DNA of 64,000 nucleotides from an uncultured Acetatifactor sp. (GTDB lineage Bacteria; Bacillota; Clostridia; Lachnospirales; Lachnospiraceae): positions 1 through 64,000 of the forward strand of contig CATKYJ010000023.1 in assembly GCA_949840885.1 (NCBI GenBank), written 5' to 3'. The notes under the pieces were generated by a model. The model saw only the letters and a program-made list of their open reading frames with translations, did no database searches and was not told where the DNA came from. Below, piece after piece: positions 17,881-26,498 of this stretch. The translations under genes were made by a program, and so were the position numbers. Numbering within the stretch: the stretch's first letter is position 1; each line of letters opens with the position of its first letter.

Positions 17881-18801
17881 ATGAAACAGGGTTTTGACGA
17901 CATTATGGAAAGAGTAGGGAAGTGTGCAAAGAAGACGGTATCCGTCTCAGTGGCACAGGACTCCGCGGTTTTGGAGGCCGTGAAAGAGGCAAAGGCAAGG
18001 GGAATCGCCGATGCCATTTTGGTGGGGGATGAGGCGAAGATCCGCGAGATAGCCGCCCAGATCGGCATGGATCTGTCGGATTACGAGATCATCGACGAGC
18101 CGGACATGATCGCAGCATCCTTAAAGGCAGTAAAGCTGGCCCACGAGGGCAAAGCCGATATGTATATGAAAGGAATCATCGACACCAAGGACTTCTTGAA
18201 GAGCGTTCTGGACAAAGAGGTGGGTCTGCGCACCGGAAAGCCCCTGTCCCATGTGGCGGTATTCGAGGTTCCCACCATCGACAGATTACTGTTCCTGACA
18301 GACGTGGCTTTCATGACCTATCCCACCCTGGAGGACAAGGCCCATATCATCCAGAATACCATTCCCGTGTGCAATGCCTGCGGCATCGAAATGCCTAAGG
18401 TGGCACCGCTTGCGGCAGTTGAGGTGGTGAATCCCAAGATGCCCGCTACCGTGGAGGCGGCTGAACTGACCAAGATGTGTGAGGAGGGCCAGATTCCCGG
18501 ATGCATCATTGACGGCCCGTTGTCTTTGGATCTTGCCATTGACCCGGAGGCCGCAAAGCACAAGGGCGCTACCGGCCGGAAGATTCAGGGAGACGCGGAC
18601 GTGCTGCTCTTCCCGGACATCCATGCGGGCAATCTGGTATACAAGGCAATCGTACATATGGTAGACATGAAGAACGGCTGTATTCTCACAGGCACCAAGG
18701 TTCCTGTCATCCTCACCAGCCGCTCCGATACTTTCGAGACCAAGGTGAATTCTATTGCCCTGGCGGCAGTGGTGTCCGAGGAGCTGCAGAAGCAGGGATA
18801 A
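17881..18801 (+). CDS. ptb: Phosphate butyryltransferase
   Basis: Converts butyryl-CoA and phosphate to butyryl phosphate. The 306-residue protein has the phosphotransacetylase-family fold; readable segments include MKGIIDTKDFLKSVLDKEVGL, FPDIHAGNLVYKAIVHM and the C-terminal PVILTSRSD. I start at ATG 17881, preceded by GGAAGAAGACAGG; an in-frame ATG at 17845 would add 12 residues with no family similarity. With buk 88 bp downstream it completes the butyrate kinase route, yielding ATP. Some Ptb enzymes accept other short or branched acyl-CoAs, so strict butyrate specificity is inferred. Confidence 0.94.
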   Translation: MKQGFDDIMERVGKCAKKTVSVSVAQDSAVLEAVKEAKARGIADAILVGDEAKIREIAAQIGMDLSDYEIIDEPDMIAASLKAVKLAHEGKADMYMKGIIDTKDFLKSVLDKEVGLRTGKPLSHVAVFEVPTIDRLLFLTDVAFMTYPTLEDKAHIIQNTIPVCNACGIEMPKVAPLAAVEVVNPKMPATVEAAELTKMCEEGQIPGCIIDGPLSLDLAIDPEAAKHKGATGRKIQGDADVLLFPDIHAGNLVYKAIVHMVDMKNGCILTGTKVPVILTSRSDTFETKVNSIALAAVVSEELQKQG

Positions 18802-18889
18802 CCCATTACAGAACTGGAAAACAGCACCCGGGTGGGGAGGGAAAGGTCTGCCTTGCCAGGTGCGGAACTGAAATTAGGAGGAAAATAAA

Positions 18890-19957
18890 ATGTCCATTAA
18901 AAGCTTGATCATCAATCCGGGCTCTACCTCCACGAAAATCGGCGTGTTCGAGGATGAGACCCTGTTATTTGAAGAGACCCTGCGGCATTCCACTGAGGAG
19001 ATAGCCCAATTCGCCAATATCGTAGAACAGAAAGACTTCCGCAAGAAGATCATCACGGATCTTCTGGAGTCCAAGAATTTTGACATCAAGAGCCTCAATG
19101 TTGTGGTAGGCCGCGGCGGCATGCTAAAACCCATCCCCGGCGGCACCTATGCGGTCAGCGAGGAACTGCTGGCGGATCTGAAAGCAGGGGTTCAGGGGCA
19201 GCATGCCTCTAACCTGGGTGGCATCCTGGCAAAGGAAATCGGCGATTCCATCGGTGTGCCCTCTTACATTGTGGATCCTGTGGTGGTGGACGAGCTGATG
19301 CCCATCGCCAGGTATTCCGGCGTACCCGAGCTTCCCAGGGTGAGCATTTTCCATGCGCTAAATCAGAAAGCCGTGGCCAAGCGGTATGCCAAGGAGACGG
19401 GAAAAGCATACGAGTCCCTGCGGCTGATCGTAGTTCATATGGGCGGCGGCGTGTCCGTGGGAGCTCATGAGAACGGAAGAGTCATCGATGTGTTTAACGC
19501 ACTGGACGGCGATGGCGCGTTTTCACCGGAGCGCGCAGGAGGTGTTCCCAATGGGGCGTTGATTAAGATGTGCTTTTCCGGCAAATACACGGAGAAAGAA
19601 GTATACGGCAAGATGGTAGGCAAGGGCGGCTTCAACGCCTACCTGGGCACCAACGACATGCGGGAGGTGACCAGGCTGGCCAACGAGGGCAATGAGAAAG
19701 CCATCGAGGCTAAACAGGCGTTCCTGCTCCAGGTGGCTAAGGATATCGGCTCCATGGCCTGTGTGCTGAACGGCAAGGTCGATCAGATCATCGTCACAGG
19801 CGGTATCGCCTATGGCGCAGACGTGGTGGCGGCTCTGAAAGAGCGCGCGGAGTGGATCGCGCCTTTCACCGTGTATCCCGGTGAGGACGAGCTGCTGGCG
19901 CTGGCTCAGGGAGCTCTGCGGGTGCTGAAAGGCGAGGAAGAGGCTAAGACATATTAA
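18890..19957 (+). CDS. buk: Butyrate kinase
   Basis: Transfers phosphate from butyryl phosphate to ADP, giving butyrate and ATP. At 355 residues it is the standard length. The ASKHA-fold phosphate 1 motif is [15 protein letters not shown] near the start; [18 protein letters not shown] and VTGGIAYG are the further nucleotide-binding motifs. The ribosome binding site is AGGAGGAAA. Cotranscription with ptb is likely. The convergent uxaC gene ends 171 bp away beyond a shared hairpin. Confidence 0.95.
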   Translation: MSIKSLIINPGSTSTKIGVFEDETLLFEETLRHSTEEIAQFANIVEQKDFRKKIITDLLESKNFDIKSLNVVVGRGGMLKPIPGGTYAVSEELLADLKAGVQGQHASNLGGILAKEIGDSIGVPSYIVDPVVVDELMPIARYSGVPELPRVSIFHALNQKAVAKRYAKETGKAYESLRLIVVHMGGGVSVGAHENGRVIDVFNALDGDGAFSPERAGGVPNGALIKMCFSGKYTEKEVYGKMVGKGGFNAYLGTNDMREVTRLANEGNEKAIEAKQAFLLQVAKDIGSMACVLNGKVDQIIVTGGIAYGADVVAALKERAEWIAPFTVYPGEDELLALAQGALRVLKGEEEAKTY

Positions 19958-20078
19958 GCACAGGCAGTTTCTGGAGCTGAAAACGGAGAAGTCACAAATA
20001 AGCCACAAATCTGTTATGCCTGGGGCTGCAAACCGGAGGAACCAGGACGAAACACGATAAACCAGGAGACATAAAGGA

Positions 20079-20102
20079 GGCGGCAGTGCACCAACTGCCG
20101 CC
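20079..20102. terminator. Hairpin between convergent buk and uxaC
   Basis: GGCGGCAGT (20079-20087) and ACTGCCGCC (20094-20102) form a perfect 9-bp stem with a 6-nt loop, with AAAGGA before and TTTCC after. Its place between convergent stops suits a bidirectional terminator; T tracts are short on both strands. Confidence 0.6.
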
Positions 20103-20128
20103 TTTCCTCATGTCCCTCGCAAGGAACC

Positions 20129-21538
20129 CTAGATGTCAAACTTAAAATATCTCTTAGCATTGTAATAAGAGATGTCCTTAACAATCTCGGACAGCGTATC
20201 CATGTCTGCCGGGAAGCCGCCGCCCTCTACCCAATATCCGATGAGGTTGCAGAGGATCCTGCGGAAATACTCGTGCCTGGTGTAGGACAGGAAGCTCCTG
20301 GAATCTGTCAGCATCCCCACGAAGCCGGAGAGATTCCCCAGGTTTGCAAGAGATATCATTTGTTCCCGCATCCCCACCTTGTGGTCGTTGAACCACCATG
20401 CGCTGCCCTGCTGGATCTTGCCTACGGCGCTGGAATCCTGGAAGCATCCGATGATGGTGCCGATGGCCTGATTGTCGTTGGGGTTTAAGCTGTAAAGGAT
20501 GGTTCTGGGCAGTTCGTCCGTCTTGCACAGGGCATTCAGGAAATTCGCCATCTGCGCGGAGGGCGCGTCATTGTTGATGCAGTCGTAGCCGGTATCGGGG
20601 CCTAACAGTTCGTACATCTTCGTGTTGTTGTCCCGCTTGCAGCCGAAATGGAGTTGCATGGCCCAGTCCAGCCTGTGATATTCTCTTCCTACGAAGAGCA
20701 TGAATGCGGTCTTGAACTTCAGCTCCTCCTCCCTGGTGGGGGTCATGCGGTTGAGCCTCTTTAAGAAGATGGCCTCAATCTCGTCGTCGCTGGCAGGATA
20801 GTACATTACATACTCTAAACCGTGATCGGACACACAGCAGCCGCAGGAGTCGAAGAATTCCATGCGCTGTCTCAAGGCCTTTTTCAGGGCGGCGAAGCTG
20901 TTGATCTCCGGCATGCCGGTAACCTCGGCCAGTTTATCCAGATAGTTCAGGTAGTCGGGCTTTTCGATGTTCATGGCCTTGTCCGGCCTCCAGGCGGGCA
21001 GGACTTTGACATCAAAAGTCGTATCCTCCGCGATTTTCTTATGCCATTCCAGGGAATCCACCGGGTCGTCCGTGGTGCAGATCAAAGTCACATTGCTCTG
21101 CTTGATCAGACTGCGGACGCTCATGGAGGGCTGGGAGAGCTTTTCGTTGCACAGCTTCCACACCTGGTCTGCGGTCTTTTTGTTCAGCACGCCGTGGTAG
21201 CCGAAATATCGCTGCAGCTCCAGGTGGCTCCAGTGGAACAGAGGGTTGCCGATGGCCTTGCCGAGACATTCCGCCCATTTGCAGAATTTGTCATAGTCGG
21301 GGGCGTCCCCGGTGATATACTTTTCTTCCACACCGAAAGAACGCATCAGGCGCCACTTGTAATGATCGCCGCCCAGCCATACCTGGGTGATGTTTTCAAA
21401 ATGGCGATCTTCCGCAATCTCCTTGGGATTGATGTGGCAATGATAGTCCAGTATCGGAGTGTTTTCCGCATAGTCATGAAACAGCTTCTTTGCCGTCTCG
21501 GATTCCAACAGGAAATCCTTGTCCATAAATTCGTTCAT
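20129..21538 (-). CDS. uxaC: Glucuronate/galacturonate isomerase
   Basis: Isomerises D-glucuronate to D-fructuronate and D-galacturonate to D-tagaturonate. The 469-residue protein begins the barrel with LDYHCHINPKEIAED (metal-binding His-x-His) and carries the UxaC segments TTDDPVDSLEWH and GMLTDSRSFLSYTRHEYFRRILC near the end. The ribosome binding site on the minus strand is GGAGGGAAAAG. It lies 65 bp downstream of the LacI gene, and both are divergent from the GH4 gene, so liberated galacturonate is the probable physiological substrate. Confidence 0.95.
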   Translation of the reverse strand: MNEFMDKDFLLESETAKKLFHDYAENTPILDYHCHINPKEIAEDRHFENITQVWLGGDHYKWRLMRSFGVEEKYITGDAPDYDKFCKWAECLGKAIGNPLFHWSHLELQRYFGYHGVLNKKTADQVWKLCNEKLSQPSMSVRSLIKQSNVTLICTTDDPVDSLEWHKKIAEDTTFDVKVLPAWRPDKAMNIEKPDYLNYLDKLAEVTGMPEINSFAALKKALRQRMEFFDSCGCCVSDHGLEYVMYYPASDDEIEAIFLKRLNRMTPTREEELKFKTAFMLFVGREYHRLDWAMQLHFGCKRDNNTKMYELLGPDTGYDCINNDAPSAQMANFLNALCKTDELPRTILYSLNPNDNQAIGTIIGCFQDSSAVGKIQQGSAWWFNDHKVGMREQMISLANLGNLSGFVGMLTDSRSFLSYTRHEYFRRILCNLIGYWVEGGGFPADMDTLSEIVKDISYYNAKRYFKFDI

Positions 21539-21603
21539 GTTCTTTTCCCTCCATTCATGTTTTGAATTCTATATTGACGATTACTAAAGTCTGCCATGAA
21601 ATT

Positions 21604-22662
21604 TCATCGCTCGTGAGTACATATCGGTTTCGCTTGCTCTGTGTCAGAGGCGGTCCTGCGCGTAGTGCCCCGCCTAACGGTCTCGCCGGAGAAGACGGTT
21701 TTCTTGGGCATTTCCTTTCCCTCCAGAATACCGAACAGGGTGGCGACCAGGTGCTCGCAGAGAGTCTCCAGCTTGTTATCGATGCTGGTCAGTTCCGGCT
21801 GGCAGCAGCAGGCCAGCATGGAATTGTTATAGCTAATGACGGAAAAATCTTCCGGAACCCGGTATCCTGCTTCGGCGGCATATTTGACAGCCGCCAGCCC
21901 CAGGGTGTCGTCCGCGGCAATGACGCCGTGGAACTCCTTTCCCGCATCCCGAACTGCTCTCAGATGCCTGACCATGGCGTGGATGTCCTCGTGGGAGCCG
22001 CGGTAGAACTCCACAAGCGGCGCGCCGCCAGACAAAGCCTGTTCCTCCATTGCGGCCTGAAAGCCCGACAGCTTCCGCCTGCCGCTGTAGGAATGGGAAT
22101 TGTAGAAATAGAGGATATCCCGAATGCCGCCTGCAACCATTTCCCTGGTGGCATTGTATATGGACGTGTAGTCATCGGACATGACGCTGTACACATTGGG
22201 CGTATCCATAGCGGCGTTTAAGACCATCACCGGAACCTGGGAGGCTGCTTCCGCGATATAACGGTTATCCTCTTCCCTTTCATAGACAAAATTGGAACCC
22301 ACTAAAATGATGCTGTCCACCTTTTTGGTGATCAGCAGATTCATGGAATACTCTTTTGCCTCCAGTTCATAGCCCGTACAGCTTAAGAGGCTGTCGTAGC
22401 CGCGGCTGCGCAGCTTCTGCTCGATATAATAGACCGCCTTTGCAAGGTACGGATCGGAACTGTCCGCGCACATGATGCCGATGGTCTGCATGGTATTCAG
22501 CCCCAGCCCTCTGGCGAAAGCGTTGGGGGTGTAGCCGCACTGCTCCATGACGTCCAGCACTTTCTGCCGGGTCTTCTCGCTGACGCTCTGGCTGCCGTTG
22601 AGCACACGGGAGACAGTGGCGATGGAGACGCCGGCTTTTTCGGAGATATCATAAATCGTCAT
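21604..22662 (-). CDS. LacI-family transcriptional regulator of the uronate module
   Basis: A 352-residue repressor. The N-terminal helix-turn-helix and hinge read MTIYDISEKAGVSIATVSRV then LNGSQSVSEKTRQKVL. A periplasmic-binding-protein-like sensor domain follows (IGIMCADSSDPYLAKAVYYI; ILVGSNFVYE). It is probably cotranscribed with uxaC and divergent from the GH4 gene. The perfect palindrome ATGTAAGCGCTTACAT at 22809-22824 between the divergent genes is its likely operator. The effector is probably a uronate or its oligosaccharide (inference from context). Confidence 0.93.
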   Translation of the reverse strand: MTIYDISEKAGVSIATVSRVLNGSQSVSEKTRQKVLDVMEQCGYTPNAFARGLGLNTMQTIGIMCADSSDPYLAKAVYYIEQKLRSRGYDSLLSCTGYELEAKEYSMNLLITKKVDSIILVGSNFVYEREEDNRYIAEAASQVPVMVLNAAMDTPNVYSVMSDDYTSIYNATREMVAGGIRDILYFYNSHSYSGRRKLSGFQAAMEEQALSGGAPLVEFYRGSHEDIHAMVRHLRAVRDAGKEFHGVIAADDTLGLAAVKYAAEAGYRVPEDFSVISYNNSMLACCCQPELTSIDNKLETLCEHLVATLFGILEGKEMPKKTVFSGETVRRGTTRRTASDTEQAKPICTHER

Positions 22663-22775
22663 TGGTCTTCCTCATGGGCGTGTAAGTGGTTTCAAAAAAG
22701 TCCTATTAAAATTATAGCAAATGCATTTTTTTTTGCAAGATGTTTTTTACAAATCAAACAAATCGGATTTCTTTC

Positions 22776-22824
22776 TTGACGGAAGAAAGTTTTGGCAGTA
22801 AGATAGAAATGTAAGCGCTTACAT
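22776..22824 (+). promoter_or_regulatory. Promoter and LacI/CcpA-type operator of the GH4 gene
   Basis: -35 TTGACG (22776-22781), 17-bp spacer and -10 TAAGAT (22799-22804). The perfect 16-bp palindrome ATGTAAGCGCTTACAT (22809-22824) covers the expected start point, a position where repressor binding would block initiation. The core also matches a catabolite-responsive element consensus, so the local LacI protein, CcpA or both may bind. Confidence 0.75.
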
Positions 22825-22880
22825 CTGGCGCCGGATTTTCGGTCAGAGATGGATAAACGAATCCGAAAAGGAGGATGGAC

Positions 22881-24293
22881 ATGCAATACAGAGGCAGTAT
22901 CATGGAAGAGGGGTATTCTGTGGAAGACATCAAAATCGCCTATGTGGGCGGCGGCTCCAGGGGCTGGGCCTGGGGGCTGATGAGCGACCTGATGACCTGC
23001 GGGGACATAAGCGGCAGGGTCAGTCTGTACGATATTGATTTTCAGGCTGCGAAGAACAATGAGATCATAGGAAACAAGTTTAACAGCGCAAAAGGCGCCA
23101 GGACAGCCTGGAACTATGTGGCGGTGGAGACCCTGGAGGAGGCTCTGACAGGGGCGGATTTCGTGGTGCTCTCCATCCTGCCCGGTACCTTTGACGAGAT
23201 GGAGTCGGACGTACATACTCCGGAGAAGTACGGCATCTACCAGTCCGTGGGGGATACCAGCGGCCCCGGAGGGATTCTGCGCGCCATGCGGACCGTCCCC
23301 ATGTACGAGGTCATTGGGGAGGCCGTCAAAAACTGCTGCCCTGAGGCCTGGGTCATCAATTACACGAATCCCATGACGCTCTGCGTGAAGACCCTGTACA
23401 GAGTGTTCCCGGAGATCAGGGCGTTTGGATGCTGCCACGAGGTTTTCGGCACACAGCGCTTTCTGGCGGAGGTAGTGGAACAGGAACTGGGCGTTGGGCC
23501 GGTAGAGAGGCATGAGATCAAGGTCAATCCGGTGGGCGTGAATCATTTTACATGGCTCACGGAGGCAAAGTACCGGGGGATGGATTTGTTTCCGGTTTAC
23601 CGCGCCTACTGCGAGAAGCATCCGGACGGCCGGGGCGGGGACGGCCCTGCGGACAGCAACTGGATGAACAATGCCTTTGCCTGCGATGAAAAGGTGAAGA
23701 TGGATCTGTTCCTGCGCTTCGGTCAGATCGCAGCGGCAGGGGACAGACATCTGGCGGAATTCTGCGAGGGGAAATGGTATCTGGAAAGCCCTGAGCGGGT
23801 AAAGGAAATGCATTTCGGCCTCACGCCTGTGTCGTGGCGCAAGGAGGATCTGCAGAAACGCTTAGAGAGGAGCGCCAGGCTGGTGAGCGGGGAGGAAGCG
23901 GTGGAGATAAGCGGCACCGGCGAGGAGGGCGTAAATCAGATCCGTGCCCTGCTGGGATTGACCGAACTGGTCACAAACGTCAACATCCCCAACAGAGGCC
24001 AGATTCCCAATCTCCCTCTGGGGGCGGTGGTGGAGACCAACGCGGTATTTAGGGCCGGGAGCCTGACGCCGGTCTTTGCCGGGGACATCCCGCAGTCTAT
24101 CTATCCGCTGGTGGCCAGGATCTGCGGGGAGCAGGAGATGCTGTCGGAGGCCATCGCCAGGCGGGATCTGGAGGGGATCTTTAGGGCATTTGCGAACGAC
24201 CCGCTGGTGACCTGCGGGCTGGAGGATGCCAGGAAGCTGTTTGAGGAGATGTGTGATAATACGCGGACGTATCTGGGGACGTATGGGATATAG
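22881..24293 (+). CDS. GH4 glycosidase with CHEV motif, probable alpha-galacturonidase (LplD-like)
   Basis: An NAD+ and metal-dependent family 4 glycosidase of 470 residues. The Rossmann start IAYVGGGSRGWAWGLMSDL binds NAD; Cys185-His186-Glu187-Val188 form the CHEV motif described as the signature of GH4 alpha-galacturonidases such as Bacillus subtilis LplD. NPVGVNHFTWLTEAKY is the other conserved segment. I choose ATG 22881 because AAAGGAGG ends at 22874, too close to the ATG at 22875. The neighbouring uxaC supports a galacturonide substrate. An alpha-galactosidase or alpha-glucosidase role is the alternative. Confidence 0.88.
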   Translation: MQYRGSIMEEGYSVEDIKIAYVGGGSRGWAWGLMSDLMTCGDISGRVSLYDIDFQAAKNNEIIGNKFNSAKGARTAWNYVAVETLEEALTGADFVVLSILPGTFDEMESDVHTPEKYGIYQSVGDTSGPGGILRAMRTVPMYEVIGEAVKNCCPEAWVINYTNPMTLCVKTLYRVFPEIRAFGCCHEVFGTQRFLAEVVEQELGVGPVERHEIKVNPVGVNHFTWLTEAKYRGMDLFPVYRAYCEKHPDGRGGDGPADSNWMNNAFACDEKVKMDLFLRFGQIAAAGDRHLAEFCEGKWYLESPERVKEMHFGLTPVSWRKEDLQKRLERSARLVSGEEAVEISGTGEEGVNQIRALLGLTELVTNVNIPNRGQIPNLPLGAVVETNAVFRAGSLTPVFAGDIPQSIYPLVARICGEQEMLSEAIARRDLEGIFRAFANDPLVTCGLEDARKLFEEMCDNTRTYLGTYGI

Positions 24294-24365
24294 GGCTTAG
24301 ATATTCGCGAAGCTTATGCCGGGCGGGGCGCTGGCACCGCCTGATCTGCGGGCAGAGCAGTTGGT

Positions 24366-24884
24366 TCAGTCCTTTTGCTGCTCTGTCTGTAGTTCTGCCG
24401 TTAGGTCGGCATAGGTTTTCCGGATATCCGAAAAAACAAGGTTGCTATATCCCCGAAAGACAAGTTTTAATATCTCCCTGGCATTTTTAACAATGTCTTT
24501 TTCGGTGGCTGGGGCTATTGTAACTGGAGTTTGGGTATTTCTATCTATGTAGACTGTAGAAATATATCTGGGTGTGACCGGGAACATATTTTGAATTAGA
24601 AAGGCTCTTTTCTGACCTAATACTTCTCCGAACCGAATGGTGTTGCATTTTGGGGCTTTGTCCCTTTTTTCAAATTTTGAAAGTTTGTTTTCCACAATTT
24701 TTTCATATTTTTCTACTCGGGAAGAAATAGGGATACACCAGTAGATATTTGGTTCCTTTCTATCTGGAAAGGCATAAAAGCATGGCCGATTATGGACGCC
24801 CTCTTTATTCTTCATTAAGTGTCCGTTCGAATCATGCTTAGCAAAAAATTCATCTGCGATAAAGAGAAAAGTTCCTTGTTTCAT
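24366..24884 (-). CDS. Type III toxin-antitoxin endoribonuclease toxin, CptN-like
   Basis: A 172-residue protein starting MKQGTFLFIADEFFAKHD. Segments NRPCFYAFPDRKEPNIYWCIPISSRVEKY, IRFGEVLGQKRAFLIQNMFPV and YIDRNTQTPVTI match what I recall of the CptN/ToxN-AbiQ toxin fold, a KptA-like barrel that cuts A-rich RNA. The decisive evidence is the upstream arrangement on the same strand: consensus promoter, two 50-nt pseudoknot-forming repeats, a hairpin terminator, then this gene with a GGGAG ribosome binding site. Family naming is from memory and layout. Such systems stabilise DNA or abort phage infection. Confidence 0.83.
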   Translation of the reverse strand: MKQGTFLFIADEFFAKHDSNGHLMKNKEGVHNRPCFYAFPDRKEPNIYWCIPISSRVEKYEKIVENKLSKFEKRDKAPKCNTIRFGEVLGQKRAFLIQNMFPVTPRYISTVYIDRNTQTPVTIAPATEKDIVKNAREILKLVFRGYSNLVFSDIRKTYADLTAELQTEQQKD

Positions 24885-24910
24885 TTGAGACGCTCCCTTT
24901 TTTGTGAAAA

Positions 24911-24941
24911 GTAAAGGTCCTGTCAGAGACAGAACCTTTAC
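24911..24941 (-). terminator. Terminator between antitoxin RNA repeats and toxin
   Basis: A 14-bp stem: GTAAAGGTCCTGTC (24911-24924) with GACAGAACCTTTAC (24928-24941), one G-U pair, 3-nt loop. On the minus strand it is followed by TTTTC, then the toxin leader. In type III systems this partial terminator sets a high RNA antitoxin to toxin mRNA ratio. Confidence 0.85.
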
Positions 24942-24945
24942 AAAT

Positions 24946-25051
24946 CATTTGTGCCCGATTATTTGTTTCAGCTCCGCTATCGGTAAGCGGAGATACATTT
25001 GTGCCCGATTATTTGTTTCAGCTCCGCTATCGGTAAGCGGAGATACATTTG
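24946..25051 (-). ncRNA. Type III antitoxin RNA: tandem 50-nt pseudoknot repeats (CptI-like)
   Basis: Two identical 50-bp units (24946-24995 and 24996-25045) plus the start of a third. On the minus strand each has the stem CTCCGC/GCGGAG around a 9-nt loop containing CCGAT, and 14 nt after the stem the complementary ATCGG. This is the H-type pseudoknot expected of type III antitoxins, whose repeats are cut out by the toxin and bind it. The promoter is immediately upstream on the minus strand (25075-25104). Confidence 0.87.
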
Positions 25052-25074
25052 AAAGATTGCTGTCTTTCTACTTT

Positions 25075-25104
25075 ATTATACGCAAAAGTAAGGGAATGTG
25101 TCAA
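25075..25104 (-). promoter_or_regulatory. Consensus promoter of the type III toxin-antitoxin locus
   Basis: On the minus strand a perfect -35 TTGACA (25104-25099) and a perfect -10 TATAAT (25080-25075) are 18 bp apart. A strong constitutive promoter is expected for an RNA antitoxin that must stay in excess. Confidence 0.88.
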
Positions 25105-25109
25105 GTTTT

Positions 25110-25153
25110 TTCCAGGTTTTTTAAAAATGCTGCCTGCCATAATATTGTAAAAT
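25110..25153 (+). promoter_or_regulatory. Island promoter box, copy 1 (upstream of the 91-residue gene)
   Basis: CCAGGTTTTTT with GG at 25115-25116, and the -10 hexamer TAAAAT at 25148-25153: exactly 33 nt from GG to -10, as in the three other copies of the island. No usable -35 lies 17 bp upstream of the -10. This copy lacks the TTGT before AGG and the TGn before the -10 seen in the others. It lies back to back with the toxin-antitoxin promoter. Confidence 0.65.
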
Positions 25154-25206
25154 ACAGATAAGAAAGCAACAAATACTCACACGAAAAATGACTGGAGGAA
25201 CAACAC

Positions 25207-25482
25207 ATGGCAAAGAAATACTCACTTAAAAACAGCAACATGATCACCGCAAAGAGAAACGATAATAAGCTGGATTATTATCTCAGGACGCCGGCGGGGG
25301 AGGAATTTTATCTGTTCACAAAGAAGTATTCTTTCGTCTGCTATGAAGTATGCAAATCCGGAGTGCCCATTAATGCGGTTCTTCACGGCAGGAAGAACAA
25401 TACGGCATTCATGAATCTTGTGAATTACCTGAATTACATGATGCCGTATTTGATAGAGTATTATGATCTGAATGCGGCCTGA
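25207..25482 (+). CDS. Small protein of unknown function, co-regulated with the island
   Basis: A 91-residue protein, not recognised. It is basic at the start (MAKKYSLKNSNMITAKRNDN) and ends in an aromatic-rich helix-like stretch (FMNLVNYLNYMMPYLIEYYD). There are no membrane segment, cysteine pairs or catalytic motif. GGAGG lies 12 nt before ATG 25207. Its 3' end overlaps the convergent WYL gene by 22 bp. The upstream promoter box suggests it belongs to the same regulon as the defence-like operons. It could be a structural or inhibitor protein; no function can be assigned. Confidence 0.7.
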   Translation: MAKKYSLKNSNMITAKRNDNKLDYYLRTPAGEEFYLFTKKYSFVCYEVCKSGVPINAVLHGRKNNTAFMNLVNYLNYMMPYLIEYYDLNAA

Positions 25483-26498
25483 TCATTGTCCTGCTCATAA
25501 TTTTCATAGGAGGCCTTGATGGCCCGGACGACTTCATCCGCAATGCTTTTTGGGGAGAGCACTTTTACATAATGCCCCAGGAAGAGGATATTGCGGATGA
25601 TTTCTTCTGCCTGGAAACGGTAATAGTATATGTTCATGATCAGCTTATCATTGCCTTTATCGTAGCAGTAGGTGTCAAAAGATGAGAAAAGATAAGCGCA
25701 TCGGTCATAGGCATCGTTCTGGTTCAGGATTTCGATCTGAACGGGCTGTCTGACTTTCAGGGCGGAAAGCTGCTTTTCATATTCTGTCAGAAATACCTCA
25801 TATTGCTCAATCTTTTCCCCGAGAGAGACGGAAGAGATATTGCTCAGGTTCATCTTTATGGGTCTCTTTTCTTCCGTTGGATAGCAGGAGAGGGAGAAAG
25901 AGTCAAACTGCGATGAATACTCCAGTTTATAAGGCAGTACTACTTGGTTGGAGTACACCTGGCCGGAGTAGCTGTGGTTCGTTACGGTAAGCTTTCTGTG
26001 CTGCCTGATGGCCTGGACAATGGTTCGGAATCTATCGATCAATTTCGGCGTTATGTCCAAATGATTTTCGGGTGATAATTCCCGGATATCCACATATTCC
26101 GGCCGGAGAGGATAATCCCCGGGATCTATGTCCCGGGACAATGCGTCCAGAAGACGCTCCTTGAGGCCGGAATGCAGGAAGAGATCTGCTTTACTATTCT
26201 GCAGGACATAGTATAACCATGCCTTTTCTGCAATGGTAGCCCTTATCGGCACAGAGATATTTCGGAGAGGCAGCATCTTTCCCTTATTTTCATAAAACAG
26301 GGCAGCATTATTCTCATCCGAATCCGCCCGATTCAGAATAGCCTGTATAAATTCTTCAAAAGTGCTCTGGGATGTGCCGGATAACTGTACACTCAGTTCA
26401 TCCGGGGTCAGCGCCAGGCTTTCGTCTGAAATGCAGGCATTTATGTAGTTCGTCAGATAGGTAAAATTCTTATTTTTGTATTTATTGAACAATTCCAT
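25461..26498 (-). CDS. WYL-domain regulator, second of a tandem pair
   Basis: A 345-residue protein. The central-to-C-terminal part (from about residue 165) has WYL-like beta-rich features (LTVTNHSYSGQVYSNQVVLPYKLEYSSQFDSFSLSCY) and ends in a WCX-like extension (AEEIIRNILFLGHYVKVLSPKSIADEVV). No clear N-terminal DNA-binding domain is visible, so it may act as a partner of the larger WYL protein whose gene overlaps it by 17 bp. WYL domains commonly bind nucleotide or DNA ligands and control defence genes. Role as regulator of this island is inference. Confidence 0.85.
   Translation of the reverse strand: MELFNKYKNKNFTYLTNYINACISDESLALTPDELSVQLSGTSQSTFEEFIQAILNRADSDENNAALFYENKGKMLPLRNISVPIRATIAEKAWLYYVLQNSKADLFLHSGLKERLLDALSRDIDPGDYPLRPEYVDIRELSPENHLDITPKLIDRFRTIVQAIRQHRKLTVTNHSYSGQVYSNQVVLPYKLEYSSQFDSFSLSCYPTEEKRPIKMNLSNISSVSLGEKIEQYEVFLTEYEKQLSALKVRQPVQIEILNQNDAYDRCAYLFSSFDTYCYDKGNDKLIMNIYYYRFQAEEIIRNILFLGHYVKVLSPKSIADEVVRAIKASYENYEQDNDQAAFRS

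Noticed and set aside
20822..21565. 247-codon plus-strand frame opposite uxaC
   Set aside because: It is the complementary shadow of a well-supported uxaC gene in high-GC sequence.
22809..22824. Treating the palindrome purely as a CcpA cre site
   Set aside because: It fits cre, but a LacI-family gene is divergent from it, so the local regulator is at least as likely; recorded as a dual possibility.
24946..25051. Possible mini CRISPR array (repeated 50-bp units)
   Set aside because: The units are directly tandem without unique spacers, fold into pseudoknots and sit between a promoter and a toxin gene, so a type III antitoxin explains them.
24904..25161. Open frame of 85 codons on the plus strand
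   Set aside because: It runs through the terminator, antitoxin repeats and promoter of the minus-strand locus, and has no ribosome binding site.
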